DNA of 64,000 nt. Origin: Diplosphaera chodatii. Taxonomy: Eukaryota > Chlorophyta > Trebouxiophyceae > Prasiolales > Stichococcaceae. Below, piece after piece: positions 34,008 through 44,990 of the stretch (position 1 is its first letter; every line of letters starts with the position of its first letter). A program made the position numbers and the translations under genes. The notes below the pieces were generated by a model. The model worked only from the letters and a program-made list of their open reading frames with translations, was not told where the DNA came from and did not search any database. Where the stretch lies: positions 124,001-188,000 of the forward strand of contig JAALGY010000014.1 in assembly GCA_032358165.1 (NCBI GenBank), given 5' to 3'.

Positions 34008-36454
34008 TCATGAACCAGCATCCCCATCAGCAAGCCCAACCGGCGTTCTGTCATCGCCTTCAACGATCGCACTGTCCACACCAGAATCTGTTGCCACCCA
34101 CTCGCACTGCAACCTCCACACCAGCAAGGCATTCTCCAGAGGCTGTGTCGTCTCTGAGGCTGGTGGCTGGGCCCCTGCAGGCTGTGCCATGTCATCCTCC
34201 GAGGAGTCATCCAGAGCTGCGGCTGTGCTGTACTGGCGGTGCCCTGCAACACCCAGTCTTGAGTTGCAAGCAGTTGCACGAGGTCTACCATGGCCGGATT
34301 AGGGAGCACCACACGAGCAGGTTGCCTACCAGAAGCTGTGCCAAGCAGCGGCAGGAAGGGGTGGTATGCGCAGCCATTGACAGTGTCGTGCGAGGCCACA
34401 AATGTGGCAACCTCAGAGCCGTCGGTAAGGTCGTATACCCTCAGACGGCCATCATTGCCACCTGCATTCTGCAGTCCGGCACGTGAGCGGTCCCTTCATC
34501 GTGACAGCTTCACACCTGCTGGCTGTCCACTGTACCTCCGAAAAGACACGGCACCAGCTGCAACATGCAATGCATTGTTGATTGCACATCTCACCGGTGA
34601 CCAAGTGCCGGCCACTGGGTTCAATGCTGAACTGTACCCGCTGGTTTGTGGACCGTGTGTCACGCTGCATGGCGTACAACACCTCCCCCGTGTTTCGAAT
34701 ATCCCAACACAGTATGCTGCCGTCCTGCCGCGCACCCGTGTACAGGAAGTTGCCGTCCTGTGAGAATTGCACCTGTGGCACCAGCAAGCTGTGTCACACG
34801 GATGCACCAGGCAGCACGCTGGCAGACCACGTTTACTATTTCTCGTGTTGTCGGCCAGCAACCTTAGAGTTTTGATTGGAGCATGCAACAAATTTTGGTA
34901 CGCACCTGCGTGATGCCGGCACTATGGCCACCAGGCAGCAGCGCGATTGGCACCAGAGTGCCTGAATCATAAAGCGCAGCCACGCCAGAATAGGCGCCCG
35001 CAGCTAGCATACCTGTGAGGTCTGGGTTGTATGACAGGCACGAGATGATGCCTGCAATCATTTATGCAGTTAGTATCAGTAAGCGTTTGGTGTGTCAGAC
35101 AACCCAAACATGGGAATGTCAGCCAACCCAATACTGCTCCAACCCCATTGCAGCCAAACACGAGTAAGCGTGCAAATGTTGAGCAACTGACCAGGCTGGC
35201 CGCCCTGCTTGCGAGCAAAGGTTTTCACAGACTGGCAGCTGCGGCCGGGCGTGGCTGTGTCAAACACTCGCAGACCCTTGTTGAAGCCTGCAGCCAGCTG
35301 CGCGCCGTCCGGGCTGAAAGCAATACTGTTTGCTGCTGTGACCTGTGTGCACACAGTCATGAACTGTGCCCTCCCAACGCATCAACCACACGATGCGATA
35401 TGTTGCATCGGGATATGTCTTGGTCCAGAAATGCTCCCACCTCATCATTGTCATCGAAGGCACGATATGAGCAGCGCAGCTCGCCAGTGCATGCGTCCCA
35501 CAAGTGCAGCGGGTGTGCCCGGGTTGTAGTGGCAAAACAGCATGATGCCGGGTCTCCTGCTGACATAGCTGAGTACCATGTGTAATCATAGACGAGTTCG
35601 CCTTCCTGCTCATGGTGATGAAGACAGTGTGAAGCACTTCGAAAGACACAACAAAATCAATCATGCAGCTGTTCGGTGCGCAGTATGCGTGCACAGCAGT
35701 TTCAAAGTGGACCTGGACAGTGAGTGCTGGCGTGATGGTGTCCGCAGCTGCAGCAAGGCCTTCCGCTGCCAGCTCGGTGGCGTTACCAAGGCTGCGCGCC
35801 TCGAGCACGTCCAGTGGCAGGTCAAAGATGCGCAACCTGCAAGGTGCTGCGATACATGATCAATGCAAGCCCATTGCGAGCCCATTGCATGCTGCTTGCA
35901 TGAGAATACTGTTTGATTGTTTGGGGGAATCCTGATCCGAGCACTGCGTACCTGTTGTCATCACTGGCAGTGAGCACACATGCACCGTCTGGAGACCAGG
36001 CCATGCCTGTGACGATGCAAACGCTGGTATGCTAAACAATGTCAAGCAACATCCAGTTTTACAGGTGGATAGATGTTTTGATCGCGTGATCTGTATCATG
36101 CAGGCGTAGCGGATGGTTGCCTTTGAGAAAGTTGCCGTTTGCACAGAAGCCGCCAGCATCTGCGACAACAGTGTTTCATGTTTCTGAAGGTTTGACGCCA
36201 TGATCAATCAACCTGATGCATACATTGCGAGGGGGGAAGGCAGTCAGTTGCACACCGCTGAAGGCTTGCTGCACTTTCAGGACGGCTTCCGGTGGCGACG
36301 AGTATTGTAGGCTGGGTAGCAGCGCCATGTCAGGCCAGCGCACAGTGTCATTAACTGGCGACCCGCATGCTGTTTCACTGTGAGGCCTTGCAGGTTTGTT
36401 GCTGTCAGTCGCAATATCAGGGTAGGTGTTCAAGAATGCAATGACACTTGACAT
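34008..36454 (-). CDS. WRAP53/TCAB1-like WD40 protein
   Basis: The start is the ATG at 36454 and the stop ends at 34008. WD repeats read through in the same order as human TCAB1. They are [169 protein letters not shown] and [19 protein letters not shown], then ALLVWRL near the end. WRAP53 binds the CAB box of scaRNAs and telomerase RNA and guides them to Cajal bodies. The stretch between the third and fourth repeats (TFARKQG) is a hallmark that distinguishes it from generic WD40 proteins. The C-terminus beyond the propeller is short and acidic. The gene is head-to-head with DEX1. Confidence 0.85.
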
Positions 36455-36842
36455 GCAAGTGTGTTACTGGGTGTGCATCTGTGCAAGCTTATGTACCTGC
36501 ATGTACATAACATGTGCATCCAAGCTGCACGGCATGCCACCGCCTAGGTCCTTCTGTCTGCAATTGCGCATCATTTCAATGCAGGCCAGTGCAGCTTCGT
36601 TGGTAGGCAGCAGGCTGACGTTGACTGACGGCACATCTACTTTGACGTGATCAAGCCGGAGTGGTCACCACCCTGCAACAGTTGCCAACAGTGTGCGAGT
36701 TGGGTGTGCCATTGCCTTGTTTCTTTTCCACGCCACCATCACAGCGACAGTTGACATTACCCACTCTACAAGCAGAAGTGGGCAGCTGGATCATAGCGCT
36801 CGCTGTTGCAGACTGGGCCAATGTCGTCTGCATTGCTAGAAC
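36455..36842. promoter_or_regulatory. Divergent WRAP53/DEX1 intergenic region
   Basis: 388 bp separate the two start codons, so both promoters must overlap or adjoin here. A minus-strand open frame with LLPTNEAALACIEMMRNCRQ lies at about 36540-36640. It could be a missed upstream exon of the WRAP53-like gene, but no splice joining it in frame was found. Confidence 0.4.
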
Positions 36843-39800
36843 ATGTGTAAAGCCTGCTCCTCCAGCACAATGCTGCGCAGTTATCGCAGCAGGAGGATAC
36901 AACCGCGGCATACAGCATGTCCGCCATGCGGCTTGCTGCTCCTCGTGCTGCTGCTCGCAGCGGGCATGCCCGGAGCCAGGGCGCAGCTCAGCAAGGGCAT
37001 TGTGGGCGACCACAGCATCATCACGAAGGGCAACAAGTTTCTGCAGCGTAACGCCCACGAGGACACAGCGGCACCAGGACCCAAGTACGGCAGCTGAGCT
37101 GTAGCATGTCGTCTGCCACCTGCTTGCTGCCGGCCTGCATGGCACAGTACTGACTATGAAACACTAGAAGGGCAAGAAGTGGACCATCGTGTAGGAGTGA
37201 TGAGGTGGAACCTGAGGGCATCTGCCCCCAGAATCTGGAGCTGCGCTGGATGAGCGAGGTGGCCAGCAGCGTGTACGCCACGGCGCTGATCACTGACCTG
37301 TACTCGGATGGCCACAAGGACATTGTGGTCCCGTCCTTCGTGCACCACCTCGAGGTGCGGCAGTCCTCAGACAAAGAATTGTTGCAACAGACCCAATTAA
37401 GTGCACTGATGGCGTTTGTATCGACCCAGCGGGCTGATTGGCTGTACAAGGACCCATGCAGGTGCTGGAGGCAAGTGATGGAGCGCAAGCAGCAGGGTGG
37501 CCTGCATTTCACAAGTCCACGGTGCACACCTCGCCGGTCATGTACGACCTGGACTTCGACGGCGTTCAGGACATCCTGCTGGCCACGTATGGCGGCGAGA
37601 TCCTGGCATTCCGTGACAATGTGCGTCTTTTACGCATGTACTTTGTACCACTGATATTGCTGAACATCTGGTAGCCTTGAAAACGAATAGCAGGACCACT
37701 GTAAGTCTTGAAATTTCTTGTGCCCGCTGACGTGTGATCTGCTTCTGAAACCTGCATTGTACACCGCTCAGGGGGAGCAGATGGCGGAGAGGCTTCAGGT
37801 GCCAAAGCTGCGAGTGCGGCGGGACTGGTACAAGGGTCTGGCAGCAGACCACGTGGACCACTTGCACCCAGATGTCGGCAATGGCAGCGATGCTGCGGCG
37901 CTCAAGCCTGCATCCACAGCTCAGGTATATGGGGTGTTGCTATGAGATTGGGGACGAAAGGCTGTGCCCATGCCGATTGCAAACTGCACGTTGCAAAGCA
38001 TCGCTACCAGCATGGTATTGTAGATGCAGGGTCAAGGTGGGCGCCGCTTGCTCATGGTCCCAGAGGACAGCAGCGGTGACAGCGGGCAGAGCTCCCGTCG
38101 GCAGCTGCTGGCAGACAATGAAGCAGAGCACCAGGCCCTGCTGCAGAAGCTGGCAGCAGAGCACAAGGACCGGCTAGCGCAAGCGGAGCAGACAAAGCAG
38201 CAGCAGACGTCAGATCAGCAGCACACAGCGCAGCAGCTGCAGCAACAACAGCAGCAGGAGCAGCAACAGCTGCACAAGGGGTCTGCCTCAGGGCAGCATC
38301 AGGCAGACCAGCAGCAGCAGCAAGGCGAACAGCAGCAGGCACACCAACAGGGAGGCAGCGTCTTTGCAGAGGACGCCGGGCAGGTGAAGCAGGACGCCAG
38401 GCAGGCCCGCACCTCGTTGGGCGCGGAGAATGCAGCCGACAACGAGCTGTCTGAAGAGGTACCCAACCTGTGATTTTGCAACTGGTACCAGTTTGATGCC
38501 AGTTTTCTGTGTGATCATGCGCTGCATTTTCGCTTGTATTCTGTCAACAATCGCAAAATTGACACACCATTTCCTGGACTGCTGAGCACAGGCCACCGAG
38601 ACCTTTGGCGAGCTTTTCGAAGATGAGGAGCATGGCAGGTGACCACTGTAGTAGCCATTGAGACTTGTCACGGCCAGGGACACAGCTCACAGCCAGTGCA
38701 CGACTCTGGCCCTTGTCACTGCCGACCCTGCCAATGCAGCGAGGAGCATGGCGACCATCTGGACGAGGATCTGGACACGCAGAGCGAGGAGGGCCACGCC
38801 GATTATGACCCGGATGATCTGATTCATGAGGAGGATTTGAATGATGTGCACGGGTGCGCAGCGTAAACGTAGCTATATGTTGTGACACAGGTGTTGCATT
38901 CCTTTTGAACGACGCTCCTGTGCGTCCACACGCAATGGCAGCTTCATGTGGCTGCAGTGTCCAATTAGGGACCATGGGAAGCATCCTCTCAAACGATGTA
39001 TTTCTATCACTGACTCTGCGCTGTGTCACATCAGAAATGCCGACTACGAGGAGATTCTGAAGGCGCGGTGGGAGGCAGAGAACCGAGAGGAGGAGGCGGA
39101 GGCGATGCTGGCCAACGGGACGCTCTTTGGAGGCAACGGCACGGTAGGCCGCACCGGGCCAGCCTACCGACCGAAGGCGAGTGCAAGTGGGACTGCTCAT
39201 ACCTGAGATGCAGTGCTCGGCTGCTGTCAACTGAAAGAAACAGTGGTGTTAGTAAGCTCACCGTAGCTGCTGATTTATGCATGCCGGTTGACCTAGCAGC
39301 TGGGGTGCAGCTGCAAAAATAAATGATCTCGAGTGTGGCTGCTGCAGCCCCTGTCGGAGGATGACCTGTGGGAGGACGAGGCGTTCCTGGAGACGCCGCA
39401 CCAGCGGGAGGAGGGCTTCGTCTTCGTGGACCCGCACATCCTGTGCAACCCTGCGATTGGCGACATTGACGCAGACGGCCACGACGAGCTGGTTGTTGCT
39501 GTTTCCTACTTCTTCGATCAGGAGTACTACGGCGACCCGGTGAGACTTCATGCCACTACATCATCCGCAGGTCATCTGCGTCTTCTTGCTGCTGAATAGT
39601 CGCGCCTTTCAAGACCGACAAGGGCATTGATGCTTGACCAGGCCTATTGATGCAAAGACTACTGCCGCAGCAACAAAGGACTGCCAGGCCACCTGGCTCT
39701 GGCCTGCCCTGCGGTTTTGTCCCGTAGTGCGCACGCCACGGATACATGCCTGCCCTGACGGATGCCATCATAACGAATGATGGCTACAGGGTCCGGCCGG

Positions 39801-42653
39801 GCCAGATATCTATCACGTTTTCTCCAACAGGCGCATGCAAAGGAGCTGCCGGAGGGCGTGGACAGGAGCAAGTACATCGCCAGCGGGCTGGTGGCTTTTG
39901 ACCTGCGCACACGCATCGTCAAGTGGTCCACACACATGGACCTGTCCACGGACTCCACAACGTACCGCGCGTACGCATACAGCGCGCCCACGCTCGTGGA
40001 CATCGACCGCGATGGGAAGCTGGAGGTCATCGCCGGCACAAGTGTGGTGAGCTGCTCTGAACCTGTTGGATAGCACAACGCAATATCACGAACTGTGCTG
40101 TTGCTCGTGCAGCATGATTGGCACACCTCACTTGCTGTCACATATGCGCCATTGCAACAGCTGCACAAGTAGCGTATATTTCTGCATGAATCATGCTTGC
40201 TGCGATGCAGGGCTTCCTGTACGTGCTGGACTGCAAGGGGCAAACACGTGAGGGCTGGCCCATCCAGATGGGCGAGATACAGGTGACTGCATCAGGCTGT
40301 CAGCATCCACAGGTTACAGCAGATGTGCGGAGTGTGAGCAGGATATGTTGACCAATGCCTCAGGTGACCCTGCCCCCGTGCAGGCCCAAGTCATTGCTGC
40401 TGACATCAATGGGGACGGAGAGACGGAGATAGTGGCGGCAGACACACGTGGCAATGTGGCGGCCTTCACACCGCGCGGCAAGGAGGTGTGGGAGCGCCAC
40501 CTTGCGTCACTCATCTCTCAGGTGCGTCTAAAGGCTTGAGCATTGTACGCTGGTCTTCTGTGGACATGATAGCGACTCTTGGCAACCTGCAAAGCTGCCT
40601 GTGGTGTTCCAGCCGTGTGCTTGCAGTCCTGAGACCAGCTGCATCAGCAGGCCTGCTTGCAGGCTCGACACTATACCATGCTGCACCACTGCGGCGGCTC
40701 TAGCCGTTGTGACTGCATTGGAAACCTGGAGCTACGTGTCCTTGAGATCTACTGTGGCGAACCTGTAGGGTGCAACAATCGGCGACATCGATGCGGACGG
40801 CGAACTTGAACTTGTCATTGGCACCACGTCTGGCAAGATCTATGCGCTCAGCGGCAAGACCGGCCAAGACACTGGCGCCTTCCCCTTTGAGACACGCGGC
40901 CGCGTGATGGCGCCGGTGCGGACTCCAAGAAGTGTTTCATGTTGCTTATGTCATGGTTTGTGTCCATGCCAGAACCAGCGCTGCCTGAAATCTTTACTTA
41001 CCAGGTTGGCCTGCCAACGGCCAATCCAGTAGCACGGGATGGTGCGCAGGTGCTGATCACACGGCTGACAGGCAGCATGGACAACAGCCTGCACCTGGTG
41101 GTGCTGTCTTTCGACGGTTTCTTGTATCTCATCGATGGCATGACGGGTATGGATCGACCTCAAACACCTTGGCACAAGCCACAGCCTGCATACTTATCAC
41201 ACCAAACCCAGTAATCGAAAACCTGATGTGAGCGCTCGTAGGCTCTGCAAACACGCAGACTATCTAATGCCCGTCTCATCGTCAATCTGTTTCCGCTTCA
41301 GGCTGCGCGGATGTGGTGGACATCGGTGAGACCAGCTACAGCATGGTGCTGGCGGACGACCTGAACCACGATGGCCGAACAGACTTGCTTGTCACCACCA
41401 TGAACGGCAACGTGTACGTGTTTGAGACGCCGGCGAAGCACCACCCGCTGGGCTCCTGGACGTCCCAGGTGCCACTCAGGAGGTCCCAGCTGGTTTTCAA
41501 TTCCTTCAGTGTACGGCAACTGCGCATGCTCCACAGGCAGTCTCACTGCTAGTGGAAATTGCCACCGACAATGGCAGGATGGTGTGATGCAGGTGCATGG
41601 GCGCAACAACAACATGGTGCGCCTCAACACACGTGGGGTGTTTGCCACACCAGCGACACGTGCGCCGCGGGATGTGCGCGGCAAGACGCTGCCGGTGTGT
41701 GCATTCAGCCCATGCCAGAGACGCTGCATAGCGCTGAGGGAATGAAGCTGTCAGCTGTCAGTCGCAGGCGTCGTGTCTTTCCCCAGCATGCGGTGGCCGG
41801 CCATGAGGCTGCTGAAAGCTGTTTGCGACACCTAAAGCACCAGGATGCGGTGGCTGAGATGCCATGGCCCAAGTGCATAATCAACTGCTTTTGTACATGT
41901 GCAGGTGCGCTTTGAGATTGTGGACAGCCGCGTCCCGAAGGCAGATGCCCAGGCGCAAGCCGCTGGCAGGGCTCTGGCAGAGAAGCCGGCACACGGGCCC
42001 TACACAGTGTCCGTCAGCCTCCAGGTGTGTAGTATGATGTGCATGACTGGCAGATGCTGGGATCTGTGCTGGCATGACGCGCCCCATGGTACAGCCTTGC
42101 GGAACCTATCTGCCAGAAGAGGGTAACTTGCAGGCGCTGCAGCATTGCGACTGCTCCATGATCATGGTCATGTGAGCAGCGATGCATTTGCATTACTGCA
42201 CCTGAGCAGGGGGTGGGCCTGGATGCCATGAATGCGGGAGAGCAGCCGGTGATCGGGCTGACGGATACATACACGCAGCCTGGGGTATACACACTGGAGA
42301 TCCCGTGCCCACGCACGCGCTCGACTGCCACAGTCCACATAGAAATGACAGACGAGGTAACACTGGTCCTGTGTCAGCCAGCCAGCAGACATTCGTTTGA
42401 TTGTGGTATGAAAGCGATCTTGTACCCAGTTTGCAATGCTTTGATGCTGCCTCTGCAGGCAAAGACTGTGTTCGTGGACGACTTCTCGCTGTCGTTCCAC
42501 ATGCACTACTACCGGCTGCTGAAGTGGCTGGTGGCAGTGCCGTTCACAGCTGCGGCGCTTGCAGTGCTCAGCATGAAGCTTGGCAGCTTCAACGACCTGC
42601 TGCCGACGCAGATGGGCAGCAGCAGCGTGTATGGCAATGGTGGCCTGCCGTGA
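36843..42653 (+). CDS. DEX1: DEX1-like integrin-alpha/FG-GAP repeat membrane protein
   Basis: The start is the ATG at 36843 (a second in-frame ATG at 36870), followed by a signal peptide core [19 protein letters not shown]. The match to plant DEX1 runs the whole length. Blocks are [144 protein letters not shown], [39 protein letters not shown] and [19 protein letters not shown] (C-terminal transmembrane helix), ending at 42653. DxDxDG loops suggest calcium-binding FG-GAP propeller blades. A Gln/His-rich, highly charged insert occupies 38027-38460. In land plants DEX1 is needed for primexine/pollen wall formation. Its algal role is unknown, probably cell-surface or secretory-pathway wall assembly. 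Confidence 0.9.
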
Positions 42654-42685
42654 TAGTAGAGGTTCCTTACATCATGGCCTAACTT

Positions 42686-42690
42686 TGTAA
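42686..42690 (+). terminator. TGTAA polyadenylation signal for DEX1
   Basis: TGTAA lies 33 nt after the DEX1 stop. TGTAA is the main nuclear poly(A) signal of chlorophytes. The convergent gene below has a TTACA (reverse TGTAA) at 42667-42671, so the two 3' ends interleave within about 180 bp. Confidence 0.45.
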
Positions 42691-42832
42691 CGGATAGGCC
42701 TCCAATTAGGGTGGTAAGCACCGTGCCCTAGCGAAACACGATGCACCAGACTATTCTGCAGCACTGCGAATCAGACTTGCTGTCGGCTGCCGTCCGCAGC
42801 ACCTATTGCCCGACAAACTGTCTAGCATGTCC

Positions 42833-43627
42833 CTACACCTTGCCGCTCTGCAGCTGCTGCAGGACCTTGTCGATGCGGTACTTCATGACGGGCTGCCCGG
42901 TGCGCGTGCGCTTGCGAAACTGGGCCGCCTGCTGCTTGCGCCGCTGCTGCGCACGCACCTGCTCCTCCTTCCGACGTGCTGCTTCCTGCAGCTGCTGCTC
43001 TCTCAGCCGCTGCGCCTCCGCCTGTTGCATCGTTACGAAGCTGAGTAGCTGTGCCCATGCTAACTTCAGGCACAGTGCCAGCAACGACCATCCAGAGCCC
43101 CCTATCTCTCGACATCGTCTTGCAAGAGACGTACCCGCTCGGCCTCCTTCTCCTGCGCGATGCGCTGCAGCTGCGGCATGGGTTTTCTGGCAGGCTTGCT
43201 TCGGTGCCCTGTAGCACATGTCAAGGAGCTGCTTGAGGGATGGTCGCATTACTGTTTGTCGGCATGGACTGCACCACTGCACGGCCTTGCCTGCTGGGAC
43301 ACCATCATGCTGCCTCTGCGACTGACCAGGCGGCTGCGCCCGCTGCAGAGTTGCCTGCTGATCTTGCTGCATAGCCGGCTGTGCGCCCACAGTGGTGCCA
43401 TCTTGGCGCCCCTCCGAAGTGTTAGTCAGCGGCACGGCTGCGCCAGTGGCAGAAAGCCGGGCCTTGAGCTTGCGGTACTTGTTGACGACCTTGCTGTTGA
43501 GCGCCCGCTCCTTGCGTTTCCGGCCCTGCTTATCGTATGTCGAGGCTTTGGCCGATGCAAAGCTGCTGAGCGCCGCCAAGCTGGGCTTCCGAGGACCACA
43601 TTTCCCACGTTTGTTGGACTTTGGCAT
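42833..43627 (-). CDS. FYV7/TAP26-family rRNA-processing protein
   Basis: The start is the ATG at 43627 and the stop is at 42833. The protein is small and very basic. The N-terminus is MPKSNKRGKCGPRKPSLAAL and RKRKERALNSKVVNKYRKLK, a nucleolar-type basic region with the VNKYxKL motif. A Gln-rich middle stretch lies near 43300-43400. The C-terminal helix is long and charged (LREQQLQEAARRKEEQVRA) and ends KRTRTGQPVMKYRIDKVLQQ, then LQSGKV. The terminal GQPxMKxRIxxLL block is the hallmark of the FYV7/CCDC59 (TAP26) family, which acts in 40S precursor maturation. One or two introns lie in the middle; their edges are not certain. The neighbouring + strand gene starts 365 bp away, head-to-head. Confidence 0.72.
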   Translation of the reverse strand: MPKSNKRGKCGPRKPSLAALSSFASAKASTYDKQGRKRKERALNSKVVNKYRKLKARLSATGAAVPLTNTSEGRQDGTTVGAQPAMQQDQQATLQRAQPPGQSQRQHDGVPAGKAVQWCSPCRQTVMRPSLKQLLDMCYRAPKQACQKTHAAAAAHRAGEGGRAGTSLARRCREIGGSGWSLLALCLKLAWAQLLSFVTMQQAEAQRLREQQLQEAARRKEEQVRAQQRRKQQAAQFRKRTRTGQPVMKYRIDKVLQQLQSGKV

Positions 43628-43991
43628 AGAACCCGCTTCGACTAATGACCACGCATAGCGTCTTGCTGCATATGCTACAACATGTTCAAGCCGCAAGAAA
43701 CGTGCCGCAATACGAAAGGCGCAAATGCGCCACCGACCAGCAACAACAAGCACAACGCAGCGTTCTGGGAGAACGGAGCGCAGTGAGTCGCAAGTGATTG
43801 GACTTTCTCGATGGTGGCACCTCGTCAGTATGCAGAGCTGTGGAGATGTCTGTGGCTGCTGCAGCATTGCATGTAGCAAATGTTTAGGCGATCATGTGTG
43901 CATCCTGCATGGACTACTTCTCTATTGGCACTGCCAATTTGGCAGGAGTCGCCGTTGCCAGAGGATAGTTGCATGGTCAGAATCCATCAGC
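43628..43991. promoter_or_regulatory. Divergent intergenic region (rRNA processing / mitochondrial protein genes)
   Basis: 364 bp between the FYV7-like start (-) and the start of the mitochondrial-type gene (+). A bidirectional promoter is likely. No individual element was identified. Confidence 0.35.
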
Positions 43992-44958
43992 ATGAGACAA
44001 GCTCTGTTGTTGGCGGGCAGACGAGGCACAAGGCACACGGCACCTGTATGCCAGTTCAGTTCTGCATGGCAGGCATTGCAGGATGCACGCTTCGCCACAG
44101 ATGATGGGTCACACGCAGATAACAGCCAGCCGTCGGCATCTGGAAACCAGGCGGCAGCTCCAGCGGCAGGCAAGTGCACAGCATTTGTTTTGGCGGTATG
44201 CTTGCTCTTGCGCCGCGGACGCCTGCCGGGCGGTGTACTTGAACCAGAAGCCGGACTGTCTGCAGCAAGCGACGCCGAACACGCGGAGAAGAGGTTCCGC
44301 ATCATGCAAAGAAGGAGCGTGCAGTGCACAGGTCTGTGGTAACGGTGCCTGAGCGCTTGGCGCATTTTCAAGCAGGGCGCGGTCGAGGGGTGCCAGCGGA
44401 GAGGCGGCCGGCATCAGCACCCGGCGCACCCCCTGCAGCGCAACGCACCTTCCGCGATGCAGGCCCAGGAACAGCAGCAGCTGCGGGGCCGTCCCAGGCC
44501 GGCGGCGGCCGAGGCCGCGCTACCAGCAGACTGGCAGACAATCTGGGTGAGTGAGCCATTGCTGGTGAAGTGCGCTGAGCGGAGGCAGCACTGTCCAGAC
44601 AGCTGGACACGCACTGTGCATGCATGTTGCACATGTTGTTTGTCTACTCCGCAGGTCTGAAGGATGCTGCGCAAGGCGCCCAGAGGGTTATCCCGCCGAT
44701 GCCACTTGTCAGGCAGCCATATGAGCGCGACTCGCGCCGACGCCCGCCCGAGGGCCGGCGGGCTCCAAGTGGTGAACGCGACCAGCCGTGGGCACAGGTC
44801 GGCCCATGGCCAGAAGCTGCTCGATCGCATTTGGACGCAGTGTGCATATGCCCAAACGAATTGCTTGCATGCACCATGCGCTTGTTGTTCGCAGGCAGCT
44901 GCAAGGCAAGCAAGCAAGCAAGTTTTATGATGCGTCTCCCCCCGCAGGCGCGGCCGTC

Positions 44959-44990
<32 letters not shown>

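Noticed and set aside
36651..37145. 164-codon minus-strand open frame
   Set aside because: Overlaps the DEX1 signal-peptide exon on the other strand. Composition is not protein-like.
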